A DNA stretch of 64,000 nucleotides. Source: Kiritimatiellia bacterium. Lineage in GTDB: Bacteria > Verrucomicrobiota > Kiritimatiellia > CAIVKH01. The stretch covers positions 1 through 64,000 of the forward strand of contig JANWZO010000005.1 in the NCBI GenBank assembly GCA_025054615.1, in the 5' to 3' direction. Within the stretch, counting starts at the first letter, position 1; the number at the start of each line of letters is the position of its first letter. Below the pieces are notes generated by a model. That model was not told the origin of the DNA. It saw nothing but the letters and a program-made list of their open reading frames with translations, and searched no databases. Shown here in pieces: positions 1 to 8,889 of the stretch. The position numbers were made by a program, and so were the translations under genes.

Positions 1-162
1 TGCGCGCGCCTCTTTTGGCGCTATGGTCATCAATATCGGGAGGGCCGTCGCCAGCGTGACCAGCCCGATTTTGATCGCGCGACGACGAGTAACCACCCTC
101 TCGCCCTGTTCGGGACGCTCATCTTGGGGAGACTCATCGAACCCTGAATCTTTTCTCAACAT
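1..162 (-). CDS. N-terminus of an exported protein, cut by the window edge
   Basis: An ATG at 162 opens a frame that runs off the left edge (54 codons visible). A GGGG stretch lies 4 bases upstream of the start as a possible ribosome-binding site. The first 24 residues are charged and acidic. They are followed by RRRAIKIG and a hydrophobic stretch ending in AxA-like EARA, which looks like a signal peptide, possibly of the Tat type because of the arginine cluster. The mature protein lies outside the window, so no function can be given. Confidence 0.55.
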   Translation of the reverse strand, partial: MLRKDSGFDESPQDERPEQGERVVTRRRAIKIGLVTLATALPILMTIAPKEARA

Positions 163-315
163 TTGCCCCACAAGGAAAAGTACTTCCCCAAAATTCAATT
201 TTTGTCAACACTTTGACGTATTGGATCCCTGAAGGCGTCTTGCAGCCGGACGATTCGACGGGCTCATACCACCTCGTGATCACAATTTGAGCCGCACCAT
301 AATCATTCTAGAGGT

Positions 316-391
316 TGGAGCCGGCGGACGGATTCGAACCGACGACCTGCTGATTACAAATCAGCTGCTCTGCCAGCTGAGCTACGCCGGC
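316..391 (-). tRNA. tRNA-Thr (anticodon TGT)
   Basis: The minus strand folds as a full cloverleaf. The 7-bp acceptor GCCGGCG pairs with CGCCGGC, the D arm reads TAGCTCAG, and the anticodon loop TTTGTAA gives anticodon TGT (threonine). The T arm contains GGTTCGAATCC. The discriminator is T and CCA is encoded at 316-318. Length with CCA is 76 nt. Confidence 0.97.
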
Positions 392-401
392 GATGCGACC
401 G

Positions 402-430
402 TATGTAGGGCATTCCCGCGCGAAAGGCAA
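402..430 (-). promoter_or_regulatory. sigma70-type promoter of tRNA-Thr
   Basis: On the minus strand TTGCCT (425-430) is followed after exactly 17 bases by TACATA (402-407). The expected transcription start falls a few bases upstream of the tRNA 5' end at 391. Position and spacing fit a housekeeping promoter; not tested. Confidence 0.6.
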
Positions 431-490
431 CTGAACTCTTCGGGGTGGGATTGCCGTGTTGCGCCGGATTTGCTGCGGGCGGAAATTCAA

Positions 491-1573
491 TCAATCTGTG
501 TTTGGCCGGGTCGCCGGCTCTGTGGGCACTTCGCGCGGGATGGGGATTTGCCACTTTGACCGGACGGAGCGGCGAGCTGGCTTCTCGCTACGGGATCCGT
601 CTTTTTCCGGCGCAGGCTGGACCACCGATTCGGGCTTTGTTTCGGGCTCGCGTTCAGGACTGGCCGGTTGTTCGGGAATGGGCACCACAGTGAGCTCGGC
701 AGCCGGTTCGGGAACCGATGGCATCTCCTGTGCCGGTGGTGAGGTGCCCGTCTTCGGCGTGTCGTCCTGTGCTTCGGCCGGGGGAGGCGAAACCGATGTC
801 GCTGCAGAGGGAGGCTGTTGGGGCTGAGGATCCGGCTGGGTCGCAGGGGGAGATGGCTCCAGCGGCACATGGTTTTCCACAATGGCCGTCATGGCGACTA
901 GGAGTTCGGCATACATTTCTTGTGGCGGGGTCTTGGCTTCGACCCCCAGTTCGGCCACCATGCGCCGCGCCGCAGCCATCAGCTTTTCGAAGCGCGGTGA
1001 TTTCGGGTTGAAATAATCTTCCCTCGGCGCCTGTTCCGATGCGGCAAGGGCGGTGACCGCTTCCTGCAGCCGGATGATGAGATTGCGCAATTCCTGCAGC
1101 CGCGCGGCAAAGGGGTTGTCGCCTTGCAAGGCCCTTTCGAGAGCTTGTGCTATAGGAGTCAGGCTGGTGGCCTCCTGCATGGGGGCGGCGACCCCCTCAA
1201 CAACGACACGATACTCAGTTCGCTTCCGGATCAGCCCTCGATTCTCGCTCAAAACCGTGGCCGTGAAAATGTATTCATTTCCGGGTTGAAAGTTGCGGAG
1301 CACCGGCGCGATGGATCGGTCTGCGTAACAATCGCCGATGATTCGCGTAGTGAATTTGTAGAGTGTTCGGCCGGCGAATTCGACTTCATCCGAAGAGGGA
1401 ATGGCCAACAGTGTGTCTCGAAAGACCACGCCCCTCGCCCAGTACCGTTGCGGGTTGGCGACGATATCCCGTGGCGGCGTCAGTCTGAATTCCTGCGCCA
1501 GTCCTGGCGGGACCGCAACGCAGATGATCAACACGACAAGGCCGGCGATCGCGGCGCGGGACACTTTTCTCAT
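491..1573 (-). CDS. exported proline-rich protein of unknown function
   Basis: A 360-residue protein with a clear N-terminal signal peptide: a basic start, a hydrophobic core at about residues 9-24 and a cleavage-like GLAQ. The region to about residue 125 looks globular. A helical segment follows at about 140-240, and the last 110 residues are rich in Pro, Glu, Ser and Thr and probably disordered. The last few residues are charged. I recognise no known domain. The gene stands alone between tRNA-Thr and nth on the same strand. The start ATG at 1573 is preferred because it gives the signal peptide. Confidence 0.75.
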   Translation of the reverse strand: MRKVSRAAIAGLVVLIICVAVPPGLAQEFRLTPPRDIVANPQRYWARGVVFRDTLLAIPSSDEVEFAGRTLYKFTTRIIGDCYADRSIAPVLRNFQPGNEYIFTATVLSENRGLIRKRTEYRVVVEGVAAPMQEATSLTPIAQALERALQGDNPFAARLQELRNLIIRLQEAVTALAASEQAPREDYFNPKSPRFEKLMAAARRMVAELGVEAKTPPQEMYAELLVAMTAIVENHVPLEPSPPATQPDPQPQQPPSAATSVSPPPAEAQDDTPKTGTSPPAQEMPSVPEPAAELTVVPIPEQPASPEREPETKPESVVQPAPEKDGSRSEKPARRSVRSKWQIPIPREVPTEPATRPNTD

Positions 1574-1650
1574 GAAGTTAGGCTAGGCGATTCGCACATT
1601 CTGTCAACCGCGCAACATAGCGCTGCCGCACATGCGCGGGTGGAATAAGC

Positions 1651-2382
1651 TCACGAAGCGGACCGTTCTCGCGCACGTGATCGCGAGGACCGCCTCTGCC
1701 CAGATCCATTTTCGCGCCCGCGTCGTCCACTCATGGATTGAACATACGGACACAGGTCGGTAAGCGGGCATTCGTTGCATTTCGGCGCGCGAGCCGTGCA
1801 GACATATCGCCCGTGCAGCGTGATGGCGTGCGACCAGTCGGTCCAGTCGTTCTCGGGCAGCAATTTTTGCAGATCATATTCGATTTTTTCGGGGTCCCGA
1901 TGGGAGGTCAGGCCAAGCCGCTGGTTCACGCGGATTTGATGGGTATCGATAATTAAACCCGGAAGCCCAAACGCGTTGGCCCTAAGCAGATGGGCGGTTT
2001 TTCGGCCGATGCCCGGAAGACGGAGCAGGGCGTCCATCTCGGATGGGACGTTTCCTCCGTGCCGCTCCACGAGTGCCGCCCCCAGAGCTTTGATGTTTTT
2101 GGCCTTGTTTCTAAAGAACCCCGTGCTGCGGATCAGTTCCTCCAGCTCCCGGAGATCGGCGTTGGCGTAGTCGGATGCGTTGCGATAGCGACGAAACAGC
2201 GACGGCGTCACCTGGTTGACACGTTTGTCCGTGCATTGCGCAGCAAGGATGGCGGCAACCGCTAGCTCCAGCGGGGTGTTGAAGTCCAGTTCACAACGGA
2301 GCTCAGGGATCGAGCGGCGAAGACGGTCCAAAATTTCCCTGGCGCGCCGCTTTTTTTGCTCAAGGGTCTCGCTCCGCGTCAT
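1651..2382 (-). CDS. nth: endonuclease III (base-excision DNA glycosylase/AP lyase)
   Basis: Removes oxidised pyrimidines from DNA and nicks the resulting abasic site. The 243-residue protein carries the helix-hairpin-helix LPGIGRKTA with catalytic Lys128, the catalytic Asp146 in IIDTHQIR, and the [4Fe-4S] ligands in C-x6-C-x2-C-x5-C spacing (CTARAPKCNECPLTDLC). The frame is open further upstream to 2430, but the ATG at 2382 matches the family start. A 35-residue basic Arg/Ser-rich tail after the iron-sulfur loop is not part of the usual core. Transcribed divergently from the HMG-CoA reductase gene. Confidence 0.95.
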   Translation of the reverse strand: MTRSETLEQKKRRAREILDRLRRSIPELRCELDFNTPLELAVAAILAAQCTDKRVNQVTPSLFRRYRNASDYANADLRELEELIRSTGFFRNKAKNIKALGAALVERHGGNVPSEMDALLRLPGIGRKTAHLLRANAFGLPGLIIDTHQIRVNQRLGLTSHRDPEKIEYDLQKLLPENDWTDWSHAITLHGRYVCTARAPKCNECPLTDLCPYVQSMSGRRGRENGSGQRRSSRSRARERSAS

Positions 2383-2462
2383 GCCGTGACGATAGCCTGT
2401 CTGTCCGTGCCGCTCAAGGATGGGGCACATTCCGCTTGCGGGATATTAGCGTGAGTCGGAAC

Positions 2463-3527
2463 ATGGCCTCCATGAAGCGCGAGATGGAAGTGGCCGCCGT
2501 CCCGCTGAAATGGGTGGGGCCGATACGCATCAAAGGAAGTGAGGTGGAAGGCGACACCGAGGTTCCTCTTGCGACCTACGAAAGCCCGCTCTGGCCCTCT
2601 GTCGACCGTGGGGCACGGGTAACGCGGGAGATCGGCGGGATCACGGTTGTAGTGCTTGACCAGTGCATGACCCGTTCCGTGGTCGTCGAGGCGGCGGACG
2701 CAGCCAGCGCGGCTGGGATCGCGGAGGCGATCCGTTCGCGAATGTCGGAAATGGAGGCGGCTGCCGCCGCGACGAGCCGCTTTGCCCGACTGCGGGGCGT
2801 TCATTGTCAGGTGGTGGGGCGGCAGCTTTACGTTCGTTTCTCCTTCGATACGGGGGATGCCGCCGGCCACAACATGGCTACGAAAGCGGCCGAGTCCTTG
2901 TTAGACTGGATTCTACGCGAGTACCCCGCGCTCAAGTACGTGTCGATTTCAGGGAACCTCTGCACGGACAAAAAGCCCTCCGCGGTCAACGGGATTCTCG
3001 GCAGAGGGGTTTATGTGATCGCCGAAGGCCTCGTGCCCGCGAGGATTTGCGAGACCCGGCTTCGGGTCGCTCCGCAATCGATTGTTGACCTGAATATGAA
3101 AAAAAATTGGATGGGCACCGCGCTCGCGGGGGGGCTTCGGGCCGCAAACGCCCATTTTGCCAACATGCTCCTGGCCTTTTACCTCGCGACCGGGCAGGAC
3201 GCGGCGAATATCGTCGAGGGTTCTCAGGGGTTTGTGACAGCCGAAGTTCAGGCCGATGGTTCCCTGTATTTCGCGTGCACGATTCCGCACATCATTGTCG
3301 GAACCGTGGGCAGCGGCAAGGACCTGCCCTTTGTGGAGAGGGCGCTGGAACGACTGGGGTGCCGGGCGAACCGTCCGGCGGGAGAAAACAGGAAACGGCT
3401 CGCCGCCATTTGCGGCGCGGTGGTGTGGTGTGGAGAATTGTCGCTACTTGCGGCTCAGGCCAATCCGGGCGAGCTGGTGCGTGCGCACATGGCGCTTGAA
3501 CGCAAGGCAAGGGCGCACACCGGTTGA
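2463..3527 (+). CDS. hmgA: class I hydroxymethylglutaryl-CoA reductase
   Basis: Reduces HMG-CoA to mevalonate, the committed step of the mevalonate isoprenoid route. Motifs match the class I (archaeal/eukaryotic) enzymes: the glutamate in PLATYESPLWPS, the NADPH-loop motif TGDAAGHNM, the catalytic lysine in SGNLCTDKKPSA, the aspartate in GQDAAN, and the C-terminal general-acid histidine in LVRAHM. At 354 residues it is soluble and short: it starts almost directly at the PLKWVGP strand, so the upstream ENVIG dimerisation motif of the family is absent. Start choice is uncertain. TTG at 2436 and ATG at 2472 are alternatives; neither they nor ATG 2463 has a strong ribosome-binding site. No other mevalonate gene is in the window. 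Confidence 0.92.
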   Translation: MASMKREMEVAAVPLKWVGPIRIKGSEVEGDTEVPLATYESPLWPSVDRGARVTREIGGITVVVLDQCMTRSVVVEAADAASAAGIAEAIRSRMSEMEAAAAATSRFARLRGVHCQVVGRQLYVRFSFDTGDAAGHNMATKAAESLLDWILREYPALKYVSISGNLCTDKKPSAVNGILGRGVYVIAEGLVPARICETRLRVAPQSIVDLNMKKNWMGTALAGGLRAANAHFANMLLAFYLATGQDAANIVEGSQGFVTAEVQADGSLYFACTIPHIIVGTVGSGKDLPFVERALERLGCRANRPAGENRKRLAAICGAVVWCGELSLLAAQANPGELVRAHMALERKARAHTG

Positions 3528-3576
3528 CGGCAGGACGGCCTACTCCGGCCCGGGCGCATCCGCAGACCGAATGCGC

Positions 3577-4185
3577 TTATCCGCGGCGGAGGAACTTCAG
3601 AAAATCCCCGCAACACAGGCCGAGAGTGAGGCCTGCATGCGAGCCAAACGTCGAAGTGATGCGAATGACGACGTTTGTGTTTGTGCCGCCGCCCCCGCCT
3701 CCACCGCCGCCTCCGGGCTGGGTCCCCGGGATGGTCGCCGTGCCGCAGAAAGGGCTGAAACGGTCCGGTTCAATATATGTGCCCGTCATCGTGCCGCGGA
3801 CGGAAGATACGGCGCCGGTTACTCCGGCATCGCTGCTGGAAAGAATCCCTGAAAAGACGCCTTCCACACCGGTGGACGTCCGACCCCGCAGCTCGAAAGA
3901 GGATCGGCCCCCCTGGGGTTCTCCAAGCGAACCTCGCCAGATGTTGCCGTTGTTGTCCACGGCTTCCAGCCGGTCCCCATTCTGGCGCAAGTCGAGCGTA
4001 CGGATCCGATTGCCGCTGTTGTGCTGGACGATGGCCTTGCTGCCATCGCAGGGCCTGTAAAAGCCGGTATAATTGACGGAGACATCGCGGATAAACGTAT
4101 CTGCGGAGTCTGTCTCGCAACCGGTGGACAGGGCGAGCGCGCTCGCCGCAAGAGCATAAAGGAGGGCAGACTGGATCGATTTCAT
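3577..4185 (-). CDS. lipoprotein with a polyglycine linker
   Basis: A 202-residue protein with a lipoprotein signal: residues 1-22 are hydrophobic and end in LSTGC, so the mature protein should be lipid-anchored at the cysteine. The middle looks beta-rich, with alternating Gly/Thr/Ser segments such as VSSVRGTMTGTY. A run of ten glycines follows, then a short C-terminal strand. The frame stays open upstream, but that part lies antisense to tRNA-Ser. The ATG at 4185 is chosen because it gives the lipobox. No domain recognised. Confidence 0.75.
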   Translation of the reverse strand: MKSIQSALLYALAASALALSTGCETDSADTFIRDVSVNYTGFYRPCDGSKAIVQHNSGNRIRTLDLRQNGDRLEAVDNNGNIWRGSLGEPQGGRSSFELRGRTSTGVEGVFSGILSSSDAGVTGAVSSVRGTMTGTYIEPDRFSPFCGTATIPGTQPGGGGGGGGGGTNTNVVIRITSTFGSHAGLTLGLCCGDFLKFLRRG

Positions 4186-4275
4186 ACAGTTACCTAATCT
4201 AATCCAAAATGCCTGGAAGGGATACTGCGAAATGGAGCAAGGAGCCCAGGTGTGATCGGCGCCAGGGCGCTTATA

Positions 4276-4368
4276 TGGCGGAGGGGGTGGGATTTGAACC
4301 CACGGACCACCTTTTGGGCGGTCTCTCGATTTCGAGTCGAGTGCCTTAAGCCGCTCAGCCACCCCTCC
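4276..4368 (-). tRNA. tRNA-Ser (anticodon CGA)
   Basis: The acceptor GGAGGGG pairs with CCCCTCC. The anticodon loop CTCGAAA reads CGA (serine, codon UCG). A long variable arm (GACCGCCC...AAGGTGGTC) is present, as expected of a class II serine tRNA. The T arm reads GGGTTCAAATCCC. The discriminator is G and CCA is encoded at 4276-4278. Length is 93 nt. Confidence 0.96.
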
Positions 4369-4471
4369 GTGAGAGGAGCACACGAAACTTTGTCATGTGG
4401 TTCGGCAACAATCAACCCTTATCCTGGATCGATCGGTTGCCGAAAGGCGACCCTCCTTGTAGGATGCAAGC

Positions 4472-5641
4472 ATGCATAGGGCTGTTTGGATGATAGTCGC
4501 CGCGGCGATTTCGTCCTCTGCATGGTCGCAGGAGACAACTCGGCCGGTCCTGTTGAATGGCGCTCCGCTGCGCGGCGAGATCGTCCATGTGGGACCGGAG
4601 GGAATCGAGGTCCGGGTCGGGGATTCGAATCGTCTTGTGCCGTGGATGGCCTTCGCGCCCGGGACGCGGCTACGGTATGATCCACATTACCGCGCCAATT
4701 TGAAAGACGCGCAGAAAGGGGTTGCGCCGAACCGTTGGGCGAAACCTCCGGATGGCGTATACTCGGCGACTCCGGAGCCATTTGCGATCAGTAGCGCTCA
4801 GCAGCCCCTGGCCGCAGGGGCGCTTCAGCCGGTTCCGGCAGATTTTCGACCCTTGACATTCCAGCCGTTGCATCACATCGGCGTGCGGCGCCGAGGAGAG
4901 CTGGTTCCGCTCGAAGGCGCTTCGGATGTCCGCTCTGTCTCCTGGGCTCTACAATACGGCCCATCCGCATCCGATTGGGTGTTGTTTGTTTTGGAACCCG
5001 CCGCGCATGAGGCTCTGCCTGCGGCGATGCATTTGTGGAGCGCCTCGGGCCGAAATGTCGAGCGGTTTCCCGCATCTCGGCAGAAAGAGGGTGAAGACAC
5101 GCGAGTCGTCTTTCGGGACGTTCGATTGCAGTCCACACGGGAGGGCGCGGCGGTGGACTACGTAATAACGATCTCCGCGGTAAGCCGGTTGCCCGGCACG
5201 TTGCTGTTGAGAGCGGAAGTGATACTGCGGCGAGACCCGATCTTGTCCAGCTTTCTCCTGCTCGGCGCACCATCGGGTGTTCTGACGGGCGATGGATCAA
5301 TATCGCCTCGCGACATCCTTCAGCCGCCGACCCTCACCTTCAGCCTCGATAATGTTGGCGGTAAGTCGGTCTTCGCGGGGAATGTGCGCATGGGGCGGCT
5401 TCGCCTTGTTCCGAAGACGGGCATGAGCCGCGAGGTCGAGGTCACCATCTCGGAAGAACGCGGTCCCGCGATTATCGAGGGCACCTGGCCGGCGGGCGGT
5501 GAGCAGCCGACCGACAAGAACACGTTTGTCGTGCCTCTGGATAAACTGAAATCAGGCGGCAAATATGCGTTGAAGGCGAAGATAGACCTCGGTCCCTTCA
5601 TCGGGCCTTTGGACTACACGGAACATTTTGTCATGCCCTGA
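4472..5641 (+). CDS. exported protein of unknown function
   Basis: A 389-residue protein with a 19-residue signal peptide ending at SAWSQ. Residues 25-75 resemble a small beta domain. The rest looks like two beta-sandwich regions; the last 100 residues (FSLDNVGGKSVFAGNVRMGR onward) have the alternating pattern of a cell-surface Ig-like fold. I recognise no catalytic motif. It is monocistronic, with tRNA-Ser upstream on the other strand and a convergent methyltransferase gene downstream. Confidence 0.75.
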   Translation: MHRAVWMIVAAAISSSAWSQETTRPVLLNGAPLRGEIVHVGPEGIEVRVGDSNRLVPWMAFAPGTRLRYDPHYRANLKDAQKGVAPNRWAKPPDGVYSATPEPFAISSAQQPLAAGALQPVPADFRPLTFQPLHHIGVRRRGELVPLEGASDVRSVSWALQYGPSASDWVLFVLEPAAHEALPAAMHLWSASGRNVERFPASRQKEGEDTRVVFRDVRLQSTREGAAVDYVITISAVSRLPGTLLLRAEVILRRDPILSSFLLLGAPSGVLTGDGSISPRDILQPPTLTFSLDNVGGKSVFAGNVRMGRLRLVPKTGMSREVEVTISEERGPAIIEGTWPAGGEQPTDKNTFVVPLDKLKSGGKYALKAKIDLGPFIGPLDYTEHFVMP

Positions 5642-5733
5642 GCGGGCGAGGGGCCAAATCGGCCATCCATGGCACCGATGCAGGTTCGGACCGCTTGCGA
5701 GGGCGCCACGGCAGGCGCGGGCAACGCCGTGAT

Positions 5734-6606
5734 TTACAGCCGATTCGCGCGTGCGGGAATTAAGCCACGGGCACGCCGCTGGCGCACCGCCTCATACAAA
5801 AGGAGGGTCGTCGCCGCCGCGACATTGAGGGAATCGATCTGGCCAAACATCGGAATTCGCGCCCGCTCATCCGCCGCGGACATCCATTTCTCGCTCAGCC
5901 CGAATTTTTCCGTGCCGACGACGATCGCGATTCCGACCGTCATGTCGACTTCGGTGTATTCGCGCTCGGCGTGCGGTGTGGCGGCAACGATTCGAATTTC
6001 CCGCTCACGGAGCCAGCGGAGCGTTTCCTCCGATTCCGCCTCGGCGACTGGCAGGCTGAACAGCGTGCCGATGCTGGACCGGACGACGTTGGGGTTGTGA
6101 ATATCCGTGCATCGGTCGCAGACGATCACGGCGTGAACGCCGGCGGCGTCGGCAGAGCGCAACAGAGAGCCGAGATTCCCCGGTTTTTCGATGGCCTCCG
6201 CAACCAACAGCAGCGGGCGTTCCGGGAGTGACAAGTCCGCAAGGCGCAGGCGAACCTGTCGGGTCAGAGCGATCAACCCTTCCGGCCGGTCGCGATACGC
6301 CACTTTCGCGAACGCCTCGCGCGAGCACTCAAAGAGTTCCGCGCCGGCCTCCGCGCAGCGGCGCACAATCTCCGGCTCGTTTGCCCCCTGATAAAATTCC
6401 GGTGCAAAAAAGAGGGCGAGCGGTGCGCGCCCGTTGTCGAGCATGCGTTTGACCTCGCGGTAGCCCTCGACCACCACCAGACCGCGTTCATCGCGATACG
6501 GTCGTTTCTGCAAGCGGATCAATTCCTTCAACCGAGGATTCTGGAGGCTTGTGATCGAGATCACGCGTCGCGGCGATGCGTTCGCGGACTTGGAATTGGG
6601 CCTCAT
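5734..6606 (-). CDS. SpoU/TrmH-family RNA 2'-O-ribose methyltransferase
   Basis: Transfers a methyl group from SAM to a ribose 2'-OH in rRNA or tRNA through the knotted SPOUT fold. An N-terminal substrate-binding region (SLQNPRLKELIRLQ..., residues 18-100) precedes the three SpoU motifs. Motif 1 is EKPGNLGSLLRSADAAG with its Asn and Arg, motif 2 is IVVGTEKFGLS, and motif 3 is IPMFGQIDSLNVAAA. The 290-residue length fits the family. The frame is open to 6708, but ATG 6606 fits family starts and avoids overlap with the divergent gene. The exact target nucleotide cannot be read from the sequence. Confidence 0.9.
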   Translation of the reverse strand: MRPNSKSANASPRRVISITSLQNPRLKELIRLQKRPYRDERGLVVVEGYREVKRMLDNGRAPLALFFAPEFYQGANEPEIVRRCAEAGAELFECSREAFAKVAYRDRPEGLIALTRQVRLRLADLSLPERPLLLVAEAIEKPGNLGSLLRSADAAGVHAVIVCDRCTDIHNPNVVRSSIGTLFSLPVAEAESEETLRWLREREIRIVAATPHAEREYTEVDMTVGIAIVVGTEKFGLSEKWMSAADERARIPMFGQIDSLNVAAATTLLLYEAVRQRRARGLIPARANRL

Positions 6607-6626
6607 GTGCGATATGGTTGAAACCG

Positions 6627-7298
6627 GTGACTCGATTTGTCCAGTGGTCTTGCAGATTCGCCTGTGGGCTCGCCGCCGCGCTGGCCTGCTCCGCGGCAGA
6701 TCAGCCATATCCCTTTGACCGATATCGAGTGATCCTCGAGCGAAAGCCGTTTGGCGACCTGCCAGCGCCGGAAACAGCGGCTCCGCCGCCTAAGCCGCCG
6801 GCCGAGTCATTCGCGAAAAGCCTGCGGCTGTCGATGATCGTCGACGTCAATGACGGCGAAAGCATGAAAGTGGGCTTTATTGATACGCGTACCGGGAAAA
6901 GTTATCTACTGATGCCTGGCGAATCGCAGGATGGCATCGAGGTAGTTTCCGCGAGCTGGAAGGACGAGGAGGCCGTTTTGCGGCATGGTAGCGAAATGGC
7001 GCTAATCAAAATAGCCTCCGGAGAGGTTCGCGCAATCGAGCCGCAGCAGGCTCCGAATCCGCCGCCGCAATCATCGGCCGTCCGCCCCACATGGGAGGAG
7101 CGCCGCCGCGCACGTGCGGCCCAGCCCGAACCGCCTCCCGAAATTCCGCAGCCGCGCTTCACGGGCGCTGAACTGGAAAAGCACCTGCAGGAATATCAAC
7201 TCGAAGTTATTCGGCAGGGCCTGCCGCCGCTTCCCATTCCGCTCACGCCGGAAATGGACGCCCGGTTGGTCGCCGAAGGCATTCTTCCGCCGCGCTGA
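6627..7298 (+). CDS. exported Pro-rich protein, PilP/GspC-like architecture
   Basis: About 223 residues starting at GTG 6627. An ATG at 6576 in the same frame would overlap the divergent methyltransferase start. A signal peptide or anchor covers residues 5-25. A short proline-rich linker leads to a compact beta domain (about 60-135) with the pattern SYLLMPGESQDGIEVVSASWKDEEAVL. This resembles the small domain of inner-membrane pilus or type II secretion proteins (PilP, GspC). The C-terminal part is charged with Pro-rich stretches. The resemblance is by eye only, and no secretion genes are nearby. Confidence 0.6.
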   Translation: MTRFVQWSCRFACGLAAALACSAADQPYPFDRYRVILERKPFGDLPAPETAAPPPKPPAESFAKSLRLSMIVDVNDGESMKVGFIDTRTGKSYLLMPGESQDGIEVVSASWKDEEAVLRHGSEMALIKIASGEVRAIEPQQAPNPPPQSSAVRPTWEERRRARAAQPEPPPEIPQPRFTGAELEKHLQEYQLEVIRQGLPPLPIPLTPEMDARLVAEGILPPR

Positions 7299-7356
7299 AC
7301 GACGCCTCCGACGATCATTCGTTCGGCCAGCCGCGCACCAATTCCTCTTTCGCTGC

Positions 7357-7893
7357 TCAAACCAGCAGGGCGGACGCGACTTTTTGGGCGAGGTCGGCTC
7401 CGCCCAACTGTTTGACGATCTCCAGCGCAAATGCCATGCTGGTCGCCGGACCTTGGCTAGTGATTAGGCGGCCATCGACCACGACGCGATCATCCACTCG
7501 CTGGGTTGTTTTGAGTTCCACGCCCGGGTAGCACGTTGCTCTACGGCCTGCCAGCACACCGGCCTTTTCGAGGACAAGCGGACCGGCGCAAATCGCGCAG
7601 ACCCATCGGCCCGCGCTATGTAATTTGCGGATAGCCTGAAGTGCGCGTTCGTCGGCCATCAAATTTTGAACGCCGCCATAGCCGCCTGGGACGACGATCG
7701 CATCGAAGTCCAGCGGATTGACCGCGTCGATCACCGTGTCGGGCGCGAGTTTCACGCCGCGCGAGGCCCGAATCACATCCGGCTTGAGACCGGCGACGGT
7801 CACCGAAAATTCCGCCCGCCTCAAAACGTCGATCACAGTTACAGCCTCGATCTCTTCGCAACCTTCCGCCAACAACACCAGAACCTTGCTCAT
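7357..7893 (-). CDS. DJ-1/PfpI-family protein
   Basis: A 178-residue DJ-1-superfamily protein. Family members act as glyoxalase III/deglycase or redox stress proteins. It has the conserved glutamate (Glu16 in EGCEEIEAV) that hydrogen-bonds the nucleophile, and the nucleophile-elbow cysteine Cys102 in ICAGP. PGGYGG at 69-74 fits the oxyanion region. It lacks the AHGP-type PfpI protease motif, so the DJ-1/ThiJ branch is more likely. Transcribed alone, convergent with the gene at 6627. Confidence 0.88.
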   Translation of the reverse strand: MSKVLVLLAEGCEEIEAVTVIDVLRRAEFSVTVAGLKPDVIRASRGVKLAPDTVIDAVNPLDFDAIVVPGGYGGVQNLMADERALQAIRKLHSAGRWVCAICAGPLVLEKAGVLAGRRATCYPGVELKTTQRVDDRVVVDGRLITSQGPATSMAFALEIVKQLGGADLAQKVASALLV

Positions 7894-8079
7894 GGGGTAC
7901 CTCCTGCCAAGTCGTCGATGCGTATTGACAACTTACGACGGCCGCTGTTCGAACCAGGGCCCGTCCTGACGGAAGCATATCTCCAAAGCCCGCCTCGAAA
8001 CAAGCGGGCATGAACAAGCTCGGCGGCAGGCGCAAACCATTTTGCATCTCCGCTGCCAGGCGTACATGATGCGACGGGT

Positions 8080-8820
8080 ATGAAGATCGTTGCGGACACG
8101 CACGTTCACGTTTACCCCTTCTTCAGCCTTGGCGATCAGCTCGATGCGGCCGCGCGGCAGTTGCCTCGTGCGGACGTACGCCTGCTGTGCCTCGCTGAGC
8201 GGGAGGGTCAGCACGAATTTGAGTCGCTGCGAAGCGGTTCGCGCGAAGACGGAGGGTGGTTGTTTGAGAACACGTTGGAAGAAGAAGCAGTACGTGCCCG
8301 CAAAGGAGCCGATGTGCTGCTGGTGCTGGCCGGGCGTCAGATAGTCACCCGGGAACGCATCGAAGTGCTGGCGCTTGGCGCCGATGTTTCCATCCACGGA
8401 GGATTGCCGATTCGGGAGACCATCCGACTCGTGCGAGAATCGGGCGCGATCTGTGTCTTGCCGTGGGGCCTGGGCAAGTGGTGGGGCGCGCGCGGCCGGC
8501 TGGTTCGATCGTGCCTCGAGGAGTTTTCACCTGGCGAACTTGCGTTCGCCGATACGGCGTTGCTGCCCCATTCTTTTCCCGAGCCTCCGCTGTTGCGGCA
8601 CGCCCGCGCGAAAGGATTTGCGATCCTGCATGGCTCGGATCCCCTGCCGCGCCCGGGCGAAGAACGCATCACGGGGCGTTGGGCTACCCAGTGGAACGCG
8701 GCCGAGTGGGATGCCGAGCGCCCCGCGGCCGCCTGGCGGCGGCTGGTCCGCCAATGCGCCCCTTGCGCGCCGGCTGGCCGGCGTTGCACGCTGTTTGAAG
8801 CCGCTGCGCGAATGCGATAG
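8080..8820 (+). CDS. PHP-like metal-dependent hydrolase, putative
   Basis: A 246-residue protein opening with KIVADTHVHVYPFF, the paired-histidine metal motif of PHP and amidohydrolase barrels. Later it has ADVSIHGG (residues ~105) and LHGSDPLPRPGEE (~195), which could supply further metal ligands. The C-terminal 30 residues contain four cysteines. No signal peptide. The exact family is not certain: the early DTHVH motif is shared by PHP phosphoesterases and TatD/amidohydrolase enzymes. It is followed on the same strand by the NYN-domain gene. Confidence 0.6.
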   Translation: MKIVADTHVHVYPFFSLGDQLDAAARQLPRADVRLLCLAEREGQHEFESLRSGSREDGGWLFENTLEEEAVRARKGADVLLVLAGRQIVTRERIEVLALGADVSIHGGLPIRETIRLVRESGAICVLPWGLGKWWGARGRLVRSCLEEFSPGELAFADTALLPHSFPEPPLLRHARAKGFAILHGSDPLPRPGEERITGRWATQWNAAEWDAERPAAAWRRLVRQCAPCAPAGRRCTLFEAAARMR

Positions 8821-8889
8821 ACTCGCCGCCGTGCGTCCCGATCGGCCGGGCGGTTGAGAATGCTGCCCCGCCGCGGACCGGAGGATCCG

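Noticed and set aside
1124-1648. A plus-strand frame over the proline-rich exported protein
   Set aside because: The minus-strand frame has a signal peptide and a coherent start; the opposite frame has neither.
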